Both the position numbers and the translations under genes were made by a program. A model generated the notes under the pieces. It saw only the letters and a program-made list of their open reading frames with translations. It ran no database searches and was not told the origin of the DNA. A stretch of 27,820 bases of DNA from a virus. Every line of letters begins with the position of its first letter. The first letter of the stretch is position 1. This document shows positions 7,703 through 15,629 of this stretch, piece by piece. The DNA is taken from positions 1-27,820 of IMG/VR virus record IMGVR_UViG_3300025325_000117, one strand, 5' to 3'.

Positions 7703-8772
7703 GCGCCATAGACGCTGATACCCCCTCCTGGTACACGCGGGCGCAATTGCCGCGCGGGTACACCGTCGTCGAGAACGGCGCGATCGAGATCGGGCCCTAC
7801 GGTCGCGCCGGCGCCTCGGCGATCCGATTCTCCGGGGATCCGGACGACTACATCGAACGGGTGTGTGACGGGCATCGGACCGAGGTGCCGTCTGGGGCGA
7901 CTGCGATCGGCGAGCGCGATCTCCGAGTGACGTCCTATCCTTCGGCCGGACAGCGAAAGATGATCCTCGCGGTCCTTGAAGGTGGGGACGTGCAGGATGG
8001 GCTGTATCTGGAGGACGACGGCACGCTCTCCGCCTGCCGCGGTGAAGGCGGCGCGCTGACGGTGCTCGGGACGTCGACGTTCGTGCTGCCGCTTGCCACG
8101 GACTACCGGCTCGGGTTCAAGGTGCTCATCCATGCCAGTGCCGGCACGGTGGATGTGCAAGCGCAAGGCCCAGGCGACAACACACCGCAGAACGTGCTGG
8201 CCCTGACCGGCAAAGACACGCTCGAAACAGCGAGTGCGACCTGGGATGGCTATCGACTCGGGTCCGCGTCACCGGCCGTAAGCACCTGTGAAAACTGGGT
8301 CTGGAAAGATGGCAGCGGCGGCGTGCACGACGATCTGTCCAGTTCGCCGCAGAACGTGGTCGGGGTGGTCAGGCCGATCGCCGATGGGGCACATAGCGAC
8401 TGGATCCGGTCAACGGGCCTGCAGCAGTTCGCGGGCATCGATGACATCGCGGCGGATGATGACATTTCCTACAACCAAGGGGACGTCGACGGCGATATCG
8501 ATGTCGTCCAGATGGCCCAGGCGCCTGATCCGAACCAGCCGATCGCGTTCGTGGTGATGAACTTCGTCGCCCGGAACGGCGGCGGCAGCGAGGAAGTCTC
8601 GCATGTCATGCGTCAAGGCGGGTTGGATACCGTTGGCGCCAGTCATGGCCTGGCGGCCAATTATCTGCCGTATGTGGAAGTGCATCAGGTGTCGCCCGAT
8701 GCGACGCCGTGGTCGACGGCAGTCTGGGCGGCGCTTGACGGCGCGGGCTATCAGCGGACGGACCCCACATGA
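7699..8772 (+). CDS. Tail structural protein, beta-sandwich type
   Basis: This 357-aa protein begins with ATGA overlap. It looks like a concanavalin/LamG-like beta-sandwich: QRKMILAVLEGGDVQDGLYL, then GTLSACRGEGGALTVLGTST, then LATDYRLGFKVLIHASAGTV, a run of strands typical of carbohydrate-binding tail proteins that treat a 'film' of measured values (L..DG.L...). The C-terminal part (from about 240) has PNQPIAFVVMNFVARNGGGS and WSTAVWAALDGAGYQRTDPT. No enzyme active site is evident. It is coupled to the next, hub-like protein, so it probably sits in the tail tip. I assign only a general structural role. Confidence 0.55.
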   Translation: MSAIDADTPSWYTRAQLPRGYTVVENGAIEIGPYGRAGASAIRFSGDPDDYIERVCDGHRTEVPSGATAIGERDLRVTSYPSAGQRKMILAVLEGGDVQDGLYLEDDGTLSACRGEGGALTVLGTSTFVLPLATDYRLGFKVLIHASAGTVDVQAQGPGDNTPQNVLALTGKDTLETASATWDGYRLGSASPAVSTCENWVWKDGSGGVHDDLSSSPQNVVGVVRPIADGAHSDWIRSTGLQQFAGIDDIAADDDISYNQGDVDGDIDVVQMAQAPDPNQPIAFVVMNFVARNGGGSEEVSHVMRQGGLDTVGASHGLAANYLPYVEVHQVSPDATPWSTAVWAALDGAGYQRTDPT

Positions 8773-11700
8773 AGCAGGTCTTCTTCGTCCGCACCGGCAC
8801 CCATACCATACTCACGAACTACACCAACCTGTTCAGCGAGTACGATTCCGGCGCCGGTTGGGTGTTCACCGAGGCGTCGATGCGCGCCCCGTGGCCGTGC
8901 GCCGGGGTGCTGCGCAACCTAGGCATCTGGCGCGACCCGGCGCCCGGGACTGGCGAGTCGGTCACGATCACGCTCCGGGTGAACGGCGCGGCCACGGCGC
9001 TCGTCTGCGTCCTATCAGGCACGAACCAATCGGCGGTAACGACGGGGACGGATATCTCGGTTGTGCTTGGCGATCTGATCACGGTCAGTTATGTCACGAG
9101 CGCCTCCCCGGCCGCGCTCAATCATCCCGAAATTATCTCGATTGAGTTCGAGGGGAGCGTCGCGCGCGAGTCTGGGTACGCCATCGCGACGACGGGCGCG
9201 ATCACGGGCACCAAATACGACGGGGTTTTCCGTGGGCCTTCTAACTGGAGTAACTCGGATGGTCTGAATCATCGGGACGTCGTGGCGGTGCCTGGTGCCC
9301 TGACGGGTTTCTGGGCGGACTTCGAGACGGCACCAGGCTCCGGCAAGTCGATCACGTTCACGATCCGCAAGAACGGCGTCGATCAAGATGGGTCCGGCGG
9401 CACGCCGGACACACGGCTCACCATCTCTGATTCCGCCACCACCGGATCGGCAACATTCGCGTTGACGCTGGCAGTGGGTGATGAAGTCAACGTTAAGGCG
9501 GTCGCCACGAACAGCCCCGCGTCGAATGCGATCGGGATTGGGGTGTCGTTTGTCGCCGACACCGACGGGTACTCCCAGTACTGCGGTCATGCCAACGACT
9601 CGCCAGACAGCGGCGTGCCCACCTATGCGCCGCCGTGCACACCCGACCAGGCCGGCACGGCCTGGGATACGACCGAGGCCGATGTCGAATGGTTTCATTG
9701 CGGCGCGACAGGCTTCCAGCTCATCGGCCTGGTCGTCAAACTCGGGACGGCCCCAGGGTCTGGCGGCGATGCCTACACCTTCGACGGACGCGTCAACGGC
9801 GCAACGCCAACTGGAGCCCCCTCAGTCACGATTACTGATGCTGCTGACGAGGGCGCCGACGCTGTCGGGGCTATGGCCGTCGCACCTGGCGACACGCTGG
9901 CGCTGCAGGCGTCACCGTCAGTCACGCCGGCCGCGACGAATGCGAACTGGGCCTGGGGCCAGTTCATCTCGACACTGAATGCCGTCCGAGTGACGCAGCT
10001 CGTCGCCTTACTGGTCCAGGACCGGCCACCGGACCCGGCCATCGTCTCGCCGCCAACTGGTGGCGGCACGGTCGGCGCAGGGACCAACCCCGCGGCCGGC
10101 CTCGACCTCTGCGGCGTGGATACGCCGGTGGTCTTCATGGACCTGACGCCACCCGGGGGCACGTTGAAGCGGTACACGAGTGTCCCCATCAACGTGACGG
10201 TGCCGGATGAGCCGTCCGTGAAGTCGTTCGGGAGCATCGTGCGCGCGCTGACGAGCCGGTCCGGCGGCGACCTGCGCGGCTCGCAGGTGACCATCGAGCT
10301 GTTCGACACGGACCGACTCCTGCGTGATCTGGAAGGCAATGGCGATGGCCTCACCGATGCGCTGGTCGAGATCTACATCTCCACCGAGACGGCCATCAAG
10401 GCGGGCTCCACGCCCCGTCGGGTGTTCAGCGGGAACGTGACCGACAGTGAGCCGCTGGGCGGGTTGGAGTTCCGCCTGACCGCCTCTGACTGGCTGCAGC
10501 GCATCCTGGACCTGGACCCGGAGCCGCGCTATCCCTCACGGCTCTTCACGCTGACCGACTTCCCGAACATGGGGAACGACCCAGCCGATCCAGTGAACCC
10601 GGGCAACCCGACCATGATCGGCAAGCCCGTGCCGGTGGGGTACGGCCTCCTCTCCGACGAGGCGAAGGGCCTGAGCGCCGTCGGCGTCGTGCCAGGCATC
10701 TTCACGGGCACCCGTTACATCCCGTACTTCGCCATGGACTGGGATGAGTACGTGCTCTTCGGGCATGCCCCGGCCGGCGACCCACTGGCCCTCTTCGTGC
10801 CGATCTCACCGTTTGGCCCCTCGCTGGCCGTCGCTCGACTCAAGGAAACGCTGGCGACGCTGCCCGTCGCCACGGACTGGCTCTTCCCTGGTCAGGCGGA
10901 CTGGACGTCCGCATTTGGATCGGCGGTGCCATATCGGGACTTCAACGGCCGTCGGTACTGCGTTATCTACGGCCGCGGTCCGCGGTCGATCCTCGCGCGC
11001 ACGGGCCAGGTGCCCGTGGTGGTGAATCTTGGCGGCGTCGAGGACGTTGGAGACGGGAGCGGTAATCTGATCGAGTCATTGCCGCTGCAGTTCCTGGATC
11101 TCCTGCATAACTTGATTCTCGGCGACTACCAGTCCGGGGCCCGGCTGGCGGCGCCGACCGTGAACGGCTACTCACGGACGAACCAGGCCACGTTCGCCGC
11201 GGCGAAGACCCGGAGTGAGGTCCGCACGGCCAGTGGATGGCTCGGGGCCTTCCTACTCGGGTGGGATGGCGAGGGTGTCAGCCTCCGTGAGCTCGCCCGG
11301 ATGGCGTACGAGCACGGCTTGTATCTGGGTCAGAACAAGGACGGCCAGATCATCGGCTCTGTGATCGACCCGGCGGCCGCGGCCGCGCGGACCATCTCTG
11401 ATATCACGGACACGCTGGCGCAGTCGTTCCGCGCGCGCCGGCAACGCACCGAGATCCGGAATTACGTGCTCTATCGGTATGGCCGCCTCTACACGCCGCC
11501 CTTGCCAGAACCTACGCCGGCGGTGGGCGATGCGTTGCCGGCCAGCCTGCGCCAGCCGCAGCGCGAGTGGGACGTCGACGACCAGGTGCAGACCGATAGC
11601 GCCTCGGACACCAAGTACGGCACGAGGAAGATGGGCGCCGACGGCGGCCTCTCGCTCGAACTGACACGCGACTCGGCGACCGCTGAGGACATCGTGGCGC

Positions 11701-11939
11701 AACACCTTGAGGTACTCGCGCCTGGCCCGGTGGTGGCCGCGGTCAAGGACAGTCTCTGCGGGACGAACGTGGAACTCGGCCAGAACCTCGATCTCGACCA
11801 CTTTGAAGGTCTTGATGCTGCTGGGTGGGATGATCGGTTACTGCGGTGTGAACGGCACACGTTGATCCTTGGCGGCCTAGAGAAGTTCGCCGTCGAGTTT
11901 GAATCACTCGATTTGGAGAATCTGCCCGTGCCGACCTAA
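8769..11939 (+). CDS. Tail-tip protein: three adhesin-like repeats plus hub-like half
   Basis: This is a 1056-aa protein, coupled by ATGA. The N-terminal ~410 residues hold three homologous beta domains marked by the same strand motif: DPAPGTGESVTITLRVNG (57-73), TAPGSGKSITFTIRKNG (187-203) and TAPGSGGDAYTFDGRVNG (327-344), spaced 130-140 residues. Each is followed by ...L..GD.....A...ATNAA/SNAI... strands. From ~425 on the protein changes to a hub-like half (VSPPTGGGTVGAGTN linker; SVKSFGSIVRALTSRSGGDL; RVFSGNVTDSEPLGGLEFRL; ASDWLQRILDLDPEPRYPSR), as in baseplate hub/tail tip proteins, ending in a long helical-beta tail. It is the last gene before a terminator. The repeats look like receptor-binding or decoration modules; binding target unknown. 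Confidence 0.7.
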   Translation: MKQVFFVRTGTHTILTNYTNLFSEYDSGAGWVFTEASMRAPWPCAGVLRNLGIWRDPAPGTGESVTITLRVNGAATALVCVLSGTNQSAVTTGTDISVVLGDLITVSYVTSASPAALNHPEIISIEFEGSVARESGYAIATTGAITGTKYDGVFRGPSNWSNSDGLNHRDVVAVPGALTGFWADFETAPGSGKSITFTIRKNGVDQDGSGGTPDTRLTISDSATTGSATFALTLAVGDEVNVKAVATNSPASNAIGIGVSFVADTDGYSQYCGHANDSPDSGVPTYAPPCTPDQAGTAWDTTEADVEWFHCGATGFQLIGLVVKLGTAPGSGGDAYTFDGRVNGATPTGAPSVTITDAADEGADAVGAMAVAPGDTLALQASPSVTPAATNANWAWGQFISTLNAVRVTQLVALLVQDRPPDPAIVSPPTGGGTVGAGTNPAAGLDLCGVDTPVVFMDLTPPGGTLKRYTSVPINVTVPDEPSVKSFGSIVRALTSRSGGDLRGSQVTIELFDTDRLLRDLEGNGDGLTDALVEIYISTETAIKAGSTPRRVFSGNVTDSEPLGGLEFRLTASDWLQRILDLDPEPRYPSRLFTLTDFPNMGNDPADPVNPGNPTMIGKPVPVGYGLLSDEAKGLSAVGVVPGIFTGTRYIPYFAMDWDEYVLFGHAPAGDPLALFVPISPFGPSLAVARLKETLATLPVATDWLFPGQADWTSAFGSAVPYRDFNGRRYCVIYGRGPRSILARTGQVPVVVNLGGVEDVGDGSGNLIESLPLQFLDLLHNLILGDYQSGARLAAPTVNGYSRTNQATFAAAKTRSEVRTASGWLGAFLLGWDGEGVSLRELARMAYEHGLYLGQNKDGQIIGSVIDPAAAAARTISDITDTLAQSFRARRQRTEIRNYVLYRYGRLYTPPLPEPTPAVGDALPASLRQPQREWDVDDQVQTDSASDTKYGTRKMGADGGLSLELTRDSATAEDIVAQHLEVLAPGPVVAAVKDSLCGTNVELGQNLDLDHFEGLDAAGWDDRLLRCERHTLILGGLEKFAVEFESLDLENLPVPT

Positions 11940-12123
11940 AACGATGCACTGACGGAGTAAACTCTACTCACTCGATAGGGATAGCTACCCGAACCCGCGC
12001 CGGCCCGGCGCGTGCGATGTGAGACAGGGGCCATCGAGAGGGAGCCGCTCGGACGTGCTGCAACGCACGGACGTAGCGGCTTTTCTCTTTGTGGCAGACG
12101 AATGACTGACTGGCTGGTGGTGG
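11940..12123 (+). other. Non-coding 3' end of the tail operon
   Basis: This 184-bp stretch has no convincing gene. It holds a GC-rich hairpin CGCGCCG-GCC-CGGCGCG (11996-12012), then the terminator-like hairpin at 12043-12090. A 15-codon frame from ATG 12102 (MTDWLVVVGLDPDRR) exists but is out of frame with the next gene and is not called. Confidence 0.6.
12043..12090 (+). terminator. Rho-independent terminator
   Basis: AGCCGCT (12043-12049) pairs with AGCGGCT (12075-12081); inside, CGTGC (12054-12058) pairs with GCACG (12065-12069) around a 6-nt loop. The stem is followed by TTTTCTCTTT (12081-12090), a classic U-rich tract. It ends the head/tail transcription block. Confidence 0.75.
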
Positions 12124-12339
12124 TTGGACTGGACCCAGATCGACGTTGAACGGCTCACGGTGATCGGGCTCATGGGTCTGATCATCACGTCCTTGCTCAA
12201 AGGCTGGCTCGTGGCCGGCTGGACGTACCGCGAGAAGTGCGCGCACGCGGACAAGGCCGTGACGATGGCGGCTGAGGCCATGAAGCTGTCGGAACGCTTA
12301 ACGCAGGGGTGGCTGCCCCCCGTGCGGGGGCGGCGGTGA
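12124..12339 (+). CDS. Small membrane protein, holin-like (lysis region)
   Basis: This is a 71-aa protein from TTG 12124. The N-terminal DWTQIDVERLTVIGLMGLII motif followed by one hydrophobic helix (LTVIGLMGLIITSLLKGWLV) and a basic/helical tail (YREKCAHADKAVTMAAEAMK) matches a family of short phage membrane proteins often next to endolysins and usually listed as holin-like. The TTG start is chosen because no other start lies upstream in frame (a stop is at 12103); GTG 12160 would lose the conserved N-terminus. No clear SD is seen. Its end encodes a strong hairpin (12312-12334) ahead of the next gene. Function is by family resemblance and position. Confidence 0.6.
   Translation: MDWTQIDVERLTVIGLMGLIITSLLKGWLVAGWTYREKCAHADKAVTMAAEAMKLSERLTQGWLPPVRGRR
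12312..12334 (+). promoter_or_regulatory. GC-rich hairpin upstream of a coupled start
   Basis: GCTGCCCCC (12312-12320) can pair with GGGGGCGGC (12326-12334), with one U-G wobble and a 5-nt loop CGTGC. It lies 1 bp ahead of GTG 12336 and contains the only G-rich ribosome-binding-like sequence for that start, so translation of the upstream gene may be needed to open it (inference). Confidence 0.4.
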
Positions 12340-12509
12340 GGCGATTCATGCGTGCCCTGCTCATGCGGTGGACTGAGCGGGTCGATCCGTCCCCGACGTC
12401 TGGCCGGGTGTCAGAGCTTGAGGCGCGGCTGGCGGCGGTGCGGAAGTTTGTCGAGGCGCGCGTGCCACCAGCTAATCGAAAGGACCGGGTGAAGGTGCGT
12501 GGAGCCTGA
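12336..12509 (+). CDS. Small helical/basic protein of lysis cassette
   Basis: This is a 57-aa reading frame from GTG 12336, which overlaps the preceding stop (GTGA); ATG 12348 is an alternative. The sequence is basic at both ends (MRRFMRALLMRWTER; NRKDRVKVRGA) with a central amphipathic helix SELEARLAAVRKFVEARV, likely a short coiled coil. The overlap with the following GTG (12499) continues the coupled chain. There is no membrane segment, and I recognise no family. It may be a lysis-associated accessory protein, but that is only context. Confidence 0.45.
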   Translation: MRRFMRALLMRWTERVDPSPTSGRVSELEARLAAVRKFVEARVPPANRKDRVKVRGA

Positions 12510-12846
12510 GCTGTTGTGGAGTCGACTCATCGTTGCCAGCATCGCGCTCGTGGCGAGTACGTGGATGTTCCTCATCTTGGTCCGCGATTCTCGCGCGATG
12601 CGCCTGAGCGGGATCAATGGGGAAGTGCTGCACGCCTATGAAGGTCTGCGGAGCGCGGCGCGGTCGCTGATGTTCATGGCGATGGCCGGGGGTCTGTCGG
12701 CGATTCACCCGTCATGGCGACGGGACCGAGCCTTGATCTGGGTGCTGCTGGTTGGGGTGATTTGGATGTCTGCACGGATGTATCTGGACCGGCGCAAGGC
12801 GGAACTGCTCGCTGGGCAACGTCTCGCGCGCAGGGGTGATGAATGA
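12499..12846 (+). CDS. Three-helix membrane protein (holin candidate)
   Basis: This 115-aa protein starts at GTG 12499 with GGTGAAGG upstream. It has three hydrophobic segments, near residues 6-27 (WSRLIVASIALVASTWMFLI), 57-71 (SLMFMAMAGGLSAI) and 79-97 (ALIWVLLVGVIWMSARMYL), with basic stretches between and a charged C-terminus (DRRKAELLAGQRLARRGDE). Two to three TM helices plus a charged tail is the class I/II holin design, and it is coupled by ATGA to the endolysin gene. Without a family match the holin role is inference; the second candidate is 13335-13787. Confidence 0.6.
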   Translation: MEPELLWSRLIVASIALVASTWMFLILVRDSRAMRLSGINGEVLHAYEGLRSAARSLMFMAMAGGLSAIHPSWRRDRALIWVLLVGVIWMSARMYLDRRKAELLAGQRLARRGDE

Positions 12847-13295
12847 CGATCACCGCGTTCGACCTCGCTATGAGATTCGTCGGCACGAAAGAGATTGCCG
12901 GGGTGTCGTCGAATCCGCTCATCGTGGCGATGCTGAAGCTCGACAACGACTGGGCCGGGTCGGATGACGTGCCGTGGTGCGCAGCGTTCATTTCGTTTAC
13001 TGCGTGGTTGCTCAGATTGCCGCGGTCGAAGTCGCTGGCGGCGCGCTCGTGGCTCACGGTGGGCACACCGATCCGGTTGCAGGACGCCAAGCCTGGCTTC
13101 GACGTGGTGATTCTGAAGCGTGGGGCAGCACCGCAGCCGGGGCCGGATGTGATCGCCGCGCCGGGGCATGTCGGCTGGTTCGCTGGCACAGACGGCAATA
13201 CGGTCACGCTGCTCGGTGGGAATCAGAACAATACCGTGAGTCTCGCGCGTTTCGTGAGTGCCGACGTGCTCGGCGTGCGGAGGCTGGCGAGCTAA
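12843..13295 (+). CDS. Endolysin, NlpC/P60-like (TIGR02594 type)
   Basis: This 150-aa protein starts at ATG 12843, overlapping the previous stop by 4 bp. Features: an N-terminal helix ending FVGTKEIAG, the catalytic-cysteine motif DDVPWCAAFISF (Cys46), APGHVGWFAG (His109) and LLGGNQNNTV (Asn127) as a third polar residue. This C-H-N layout with WCA(A)F at the start of a helix is that of the TIGR02594 family of phage NlpC/P60-related peptidases, which cleave peptidoglycan peptide stems. No signal peptide is seen, so it needs a holin for export; several candidates surround it. Length fits the family (about 150 aa). A strong call by motifs; the exact bond cut is not known. Confidence 0.85.
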   Translation: MTITAFDLAMRFVGTKEIAGVSSNPLIVAMLKLDNDWAGSDDVPWCAAFISFTAWLLRLPRSKSLAARSWLTVGTPIRLQDAKPGFDVVILKRGAAPQPGPDVIAAPGHVGWFAGTDGNTVTLLGGNQNNTVSLARFVSADVLGVRRLAS

Positions 13296-13334
13296 TGGAC
13301 GCCCTGCGAAGGACGAAGTAGCAAAGGAGTGAGC

Positions 13335-13787
13335 ATGGATCCGATCATCGCGCAAACGATCGACCCGATGTACGCCGAGATCATTAAAGTCGTCGGCGGC
13401 ATCATCGCGTCGGCGCTGGGCATGTTGCTGATTTGGATTGCGACCCAGGTGTCTCGCAAGATCGGCTACTCGCTCAGCGCAGAGGATGAGGCGCAGTTGA
13501 AGTACTTCGCGCAGCAGGGGGCCAAGAAAATGGAAGAGGTCTCAGCCGCGTACCTCAAGAAGACCGGGAAGCGGATGACGCCTGAGGAGCAGATGGCCGG
13601 AGCGGTGGCGACGGTTAAGGAAAACCTACCGAAGAAGGCGACCGAGTTAGTGGTGTCTGCCGTGACAGCCGCGTTGCCTGAATTGGGCATCGGTGCGGCT
13701 GGGCCGCTAGTCGTGAGCGCGGCAACGCCTGTGGTGATCGCGGCGCCGGTACCAGTGGGAAACGCACCGGGGACACCAGGGCAGTGA
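13335..13787 (+). CDS. Holin, LL-H family-like
   Basis: This 150-aa protein has a strong AAAGGAG (13323-13329) ahead of ATG 13335; GTG 13329 is inside that site and is rejected. One long hydrophobic helix (IIKVVGGIIASALGMLLIWI, residues ~14-38) is followed by SLSAEDEAQLKYFAQQGAKK and TGKRMTPEEQMAGAVATVKE, which resembles the 'A.E..E.......G..K...A' helix of the LL-H holin family, then an Ala/Val-rich tail. Single-TM plus helical domain fits such holins. The C-terminus (APVPVGNAPGTPGQ) is flexible and Pro/Gly rich. It overlaps the next GTG start. The family call is moderate. Confidence 0.6.
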   Translation: MDPIIAQTIDPMYAEIIKVVGGIIASALGMLLIWIATQVSRKIGYSLSAEDEAQLKYFAQQGAKKMEEVSAAYLKKTGKRMTPEEQMAGAVATVKENLPKKATELVVSAVTAALPELGIGAAGPLVVSAATPVVIAAPVPVGNAPGTPGQ

Positions 13788-14026
13788 GCCCGGCGCTGGT
13801 GTCACTTGCGCGCCCGATGTCTGCGGATCTGTCGGCGGCGATCTCGGACGCGGTGCGGGCGATTCCGTCAGGCAAGAAAGGCTATGCGAGCGCAGGGGTC
13901 ACGCTGCAAGGGATGCAATTCGAGGTGGGCGCGAAGCCGAAGTCCTGGTTGAACGTGGGCGGCTACGCGGCGAAGTTATGGGGCGGCGGCTGGCAGGCTG
14001 GCGCGAAAGCACAAGTGGTGTGGTGA
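13784..14026 (+). CDS. Short phage protein of unknown function
   Basis: This is an 80-aa reading frame from GTG 13784 overlapping the preceding stop. There is no membrane helix or known motif; the middle is Gly/aromatic rich (VTLQGMQFEVGAKPKSWLNV, YAAKLWGGGWQAGAKAQVVW). It has regular codon use like its neighbours and is packed between coupled genes, so it is probably real. Similar short Gly/Trp-rich proteins occur between holin-like genes in other phages, but no function is claimed. Confidence 0.5.
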   Translation: MSPALVSLARPMSADLSAAISDAVRAIPSGKKGYASAGVTLQGMQFEVGAKPKSWLNVGGYAAKLWGGGWQAGAKAQVVW

Positions 14027-14028
14027 GC

Positions 14029-14316
14029 ATGATGCCGAACTTCGACCCGACCATCACCCTCGGCAATGTCATCACCATGATCGGCATTGTCGTGGGGTTG
14101 TGGATTTCAGCCACGCGACTCTATGGGTCGGTGGACCGGCGTCTCGCCGTGTTCGAGGTCATGTTGAGTAGCCACGCCAAGACGCTCATCGAGCACAACA
14201 TCCGCATGGAGAAACAGGACGACATGCTGCTCCGGTTGATGGGCGAGATCCAGCGGCTCGTCGGGCGCCTCGAATCGACGACGCAAAGGCGGAATGAAGG
14301 GAGTGCAGGGTTATGA
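14029..14316 (+). CDS. Single-TM coiled-coil protein (lysis accessory)
   Basis: This is a 95-aa protein from ATG 14029 (GTG 14023 or ATG 14032 are alternatives in the same frame). One hydrophobic helix lies at the N-terminus (NVITMIGIVVGLWISATRLY) and a long coiled coil follows (SSHAKTLIEHNIRMEKQDDM, LLRLMGEIQRLVGRLE). This N-in TM plus periplasmic or cytoplasmic coil is found in XhlA-like or spanin-like accessories, though topology differs from XhlA. The stop overlaps the next ATG. The accessory role is inferred from structure and position between lysis genes. Confidence 0.5.
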   Translation: MMPNFDPTITLGNVITMIGIVVGLWISATRLYGSVDRRLAVFEVMLSSHAKTLIEHNIRMEKQDDMLLRLMGEIQRLVGRLESTTQRRNEGSAGL

Positions 14317-14453
14317 CGTTTCCACTGTTGTTTTGGGTTGTCGCGCTCGCGTTGTCCGGGTACGCGCTGGTTGAATCACGCGGCAAGGGCCTCGTGACGT
14401 GGGCGGCGTTCCTGCTGGCGCTCGGGCTGCTCTGGTCGTCGCTGCCGAGGTGA
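14313..14453 (+). CDS. 46-aa membrane protein
   Basis: ATG 14313 overlaps the preceding stop (ATGA). The peptide has two hydrophobic helices (PLLFWVVALALSGYALV and WAAFLLALGLLWSS) joined by a short charged turn (ESRGKGLVT), so it is probably a two-TM hairpin protein of 46 residues. It is 4 bp before ATG 14458. Such tiny phage hairpin proteins are often overlooked and may be antiholins, holins or regulators; no family is recognised. Confidence 0.5.
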   Translation: MTFPLLFWVVALALSGYALVESRGKGLVTWAAFLLALGLLWSSLPR

Positions 14454-14457
14454 ACTG

Positions 14458-15447
14458 ATGGCCCTGCGCACCCGCTCCGGCGTGTTCTCGCGCGTCCTCT
14501 GGACGCCTGAGGGCTGGCTGTGGCTGATCGTGTCGGTCGACCAACGGACGGTTGAGGCGGTGCGGCTGCTGACGGGCGAAGTGCTTTGGGCGCACTCGTG
14601 CCCTGGCATCGGGTTTACGCACCTGGACGCAGACTCGGCGCCAGACGGGTCAGTCCTCTGTGCGGCTCAGGCGTTCACGGCCTCGAACACCGACCCGCGC
14701 AACGACAAGCTCGTGACGATCAACTCGGCGGGCGTGTCGGAGACGGGCCTCGATTGTTCCGGCCAGGAAGGGGCGAAGGTGCGCTGGAACGGCGCGGCGT
14801 TCGTCCTCTATTCCAAACGCGGCGACGGCCAGTACTGGCGGCAGGAAGTGGGCCAGGTGGCGAAAGCTCTACCGGTACTCCGTGGGGTCAATGGCGAATT
14901 GCCGGCGACGTTCCTACTGGACGTGGCAGCCGGGCGCGCGCTCGACGGCTCACAGGATGTGCTGCGCTGGGCGGATCGGGATCGGTTCACCACGGTCGCG
15001 GGCTTACCGATGATTTCGGCGACCGAGCGCGGCGGCGTCTGGTTCGGACAGGAAGCGAGTCCGGCCGATCGCATGGTCGGCGTTGATGGTGTCACGCCCT
15101 TCCTGATTCATGAGGGGCTCGGCTTCTACCCGCGGCTTGAGGTCTCCGCTGACAGCGCCGAGTATGCCGCGACGTGGGCGAACGAGCACGGCACGGTGTC
15201 TGCGGCGCTCATGCCGCCGTTTCCGCCCTACGTGCCGCCGGTTGTCGTGGCGCCTCAGCCAGCACCACCGCCCGCGCCGGAGCTGCCGCCCGTCCCGCCC
15301 GTGGTTGAACCTCCGGCGCCTGTGCCCGTCCCTGTGCCTGAGCCTGAGCCTGCCCCCACGCCGCCGACGCCGAAGAAACGGCCGTGGTGGCAGAAGGCGA
15401 TCGAGATCATCTTGGCGATTGTGCAGTCACGGAGGGGGCGTCCATGA
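14458..15447 (+). CDS. Globular protein with long proline-rich stalk
   Basis: This is a 329-aa protein. Residues 1-255 form a beta-rich globular part (VFSRVLWTPEGWLWLIVSVD, EVLWAHSCPGIGFTHLDADS, KVRWNGAAFVLYSKRGDGQY) with repeated 'W.....V.V......L' strands reminiscent of a propeller or beta-sandwich. The rest is a 50-residue stalk of P/V/A/E (PPFPPYVPPVVVAPQPAPPP, then PVPVPVPEPEPAPTPPTPKK) ending in an amphipathic basic helix (KRPWWQKAIEIILAIVQSRR). At DNA level the stalk is a tandem of CCTGTGCCC/CCTGAGCCT units (about 15316-15356). No signal peptide. It may be a tail- or envelope-spanning fibre-like protein; I do not recognise a family. Confidence 0.5.
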   Translation: MALRTRSGVFSRVLWTPEGWLWLIVSVDQRTVEAVRLLTGEVLWAHSCPGIGFTHLDADSAPDGSVLCAAQAFTASNTDPRNDKLVTINSAGVSETGLDCSGQEGAKVRWNGAAFVLYSKRGDGQYWRQEVGQVAKALPVLRGVNGELPATFLLDVAAGRALDGSQDVLRWADRDRFTTVAGLPMISATERGGVWFGQEASPADRMVGVDGVTPFLIHEGLGFYPRLEVSADSAEYAATWANEHGTVSAALMPPFPPYVPPVVVAPQPAPPPAPELPPVPPVVEPPAPVPVPVPEPEPAPTPPTPKKRPWWQKAIEIILAIVQSRRGRP

Positions 15448-15629
15448 AGTGGATCTTGATTGTCGGCCTTGTGTGTCTGGGCGCCTATGAACTCTGGGCC
15501 ATTGTGCATGAGGCAACTGGCGACACGATTTCTGAATTGGTCTGGGCGGCCGGTGAGCGGTCAGACCTGCTGCCGTTTTCTCTCGGGCTGTTAGCTGGTC
15601 ACTTTGTGTGGCCGCGGAGGAAGTCGTGA
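15444..15629 (+). CDS. Small membrane protein
   Basis: This is a 61-aa protein from ATG 15444, overlapping the previous stop (ATGA). It has two hydrophobic segments (WILIVGLVCLGAYELWAIVH at the start and LLPFSLGLLAGHFVWP near the end) and a basic end (RRKS). The final 'SLGLLAGHF.WP' pattern recurs in short phage membrane proteins. It closes the plus-strand lysis cassette; the next gene is on the other strand, converging 28 bp away. The role is probably lysis- or membrane-related; no firm name. Confidence 0.5.
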   Translation: MKWILIVGLVCLGAYELWAIVHEATGDTISELVWAAGERSDLLPFSLGLLAGHFVWPRRKS

